DNA of 5,769 bases from positions 1 through 5,769 of the forward strand of contig CAJVYZ010000209.1 in NCBI GenBank assembly GCA_913009915.1. Reading direction: 5' to 3'. This document shows positions 5,694-5,769 of this stretch, one piece after another (position 1 is the stretch's first letter; every line of letters starts with the position of its first letter). Made by a program: the position numbers and the translations under genes. This DNA comes from an uncultured Gemmatimonadota bacterium. Its GTDB lineage: Bacteria; Gemmatimonadota; Gemmatimonadetes; Gemmatimonadales; GWC2-71-9. A model generated the notes under the pieces. That model had not been told where the DNA came from, did no database searches, and worked only from the letters and a program-made list of their open reading frames with translations.

Positions 5694-5769
5694 AAAAAAA
5701 AAACAAAAGATAAAAAAACGAAAGAAAATGGAATGCAGGTAGGCACATGTAGACCGCACACTGGCTCGC
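5694..5769. other. A-rich tail and noise beyond the adapter
   Basis: Directly after the adapter come ten A's and then an A-rich low-complexity run to about 5730, ending in about 40 bases of mixed sequence. This is what a read gives when it runs past the end of a short insert and its adapter. The last bases could be noise or a chance join. I treat none of it as genomic. Confidence 0.85.

Noticed and set aside
5694..5730. A-rich run that could be read as a terminator or AT-rich regulatory region
   Set aside because: It directly follows a complete sequencing adapter and has no hairpin; it is read-through artefact.
1..5769. CRISPR array, tRNA, rRNA, toxin-antitoxin or phage-defence system
   Set aside because: No regularly spaced repeats, no tRNA-like cloverleaf or rRNA sequence, and no defence-type protein motifs were seen on either strand.

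Overview
The window is the end of a metagenome-type contig from a GC-rich, Gram-negative (diderm) bacterium. Outer-membrane-type genes support this: a Phenol_MetA_deg-like barrel, a DUF481 barrel, a glycine-zipper envelope protein and several Sec signal peptides. The gene mix is compatible with Gemmatimonadota or a related environmental lineage, but nothing here fixes the phylum. All recognisable genes are on the + strand.

Layout: (1) 3-473, the 3' part of an outer-membrane beta-barrel gene cut by the window edge. (2) 537-1085, a secreted YMGG-type glycine-zipper protein with a strong ribosome binding site. (3) 1145-1567, a small secreted four-cysteine protein of unknown function. (4) 1568-1741, the C-terminal remnant of a second outer-membrane barrel gene, interrupted by an in-frame TGA. 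(5) 1799-2707, a DUF481 outer-membrane protein that loses family-like sequence abruptly after about base 2644. (6) 2708-2905, about 200 bases with no gene I can support. (7) 2909-4051, a PLP-dependent threonine synthase. (8) 4102-5400, a full-length LarC, the nickel-inserting enzyme that completes the nickel-pincer nucleotide cofactor of lactate racemase-type enzymes. (9) 5402-5635, the first 78 codons of a secreted protein closely coupled to larC.

From base 5636 the sequence is not genomic. Bases 5636-5693 match the reverse complement of the Illumina TruSeq universal adapter, followed by an A-rich tail and noise to 5769. Reading frames across this tail, on either strand, are artefacts.

The left half is a cell-envelope region with two damaged barrel genes (1568-1741 and 1799-2707). 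The right half is a metabolic pair (threonine synthase, LarC) that may be co-transcribed with the truncated secreted gene. I did not find a convincing new biological system. The points most worth attention are the adapter contamination, the decayed barrel remnant, the truncated DUF481 gene and the unexplained segment after it.
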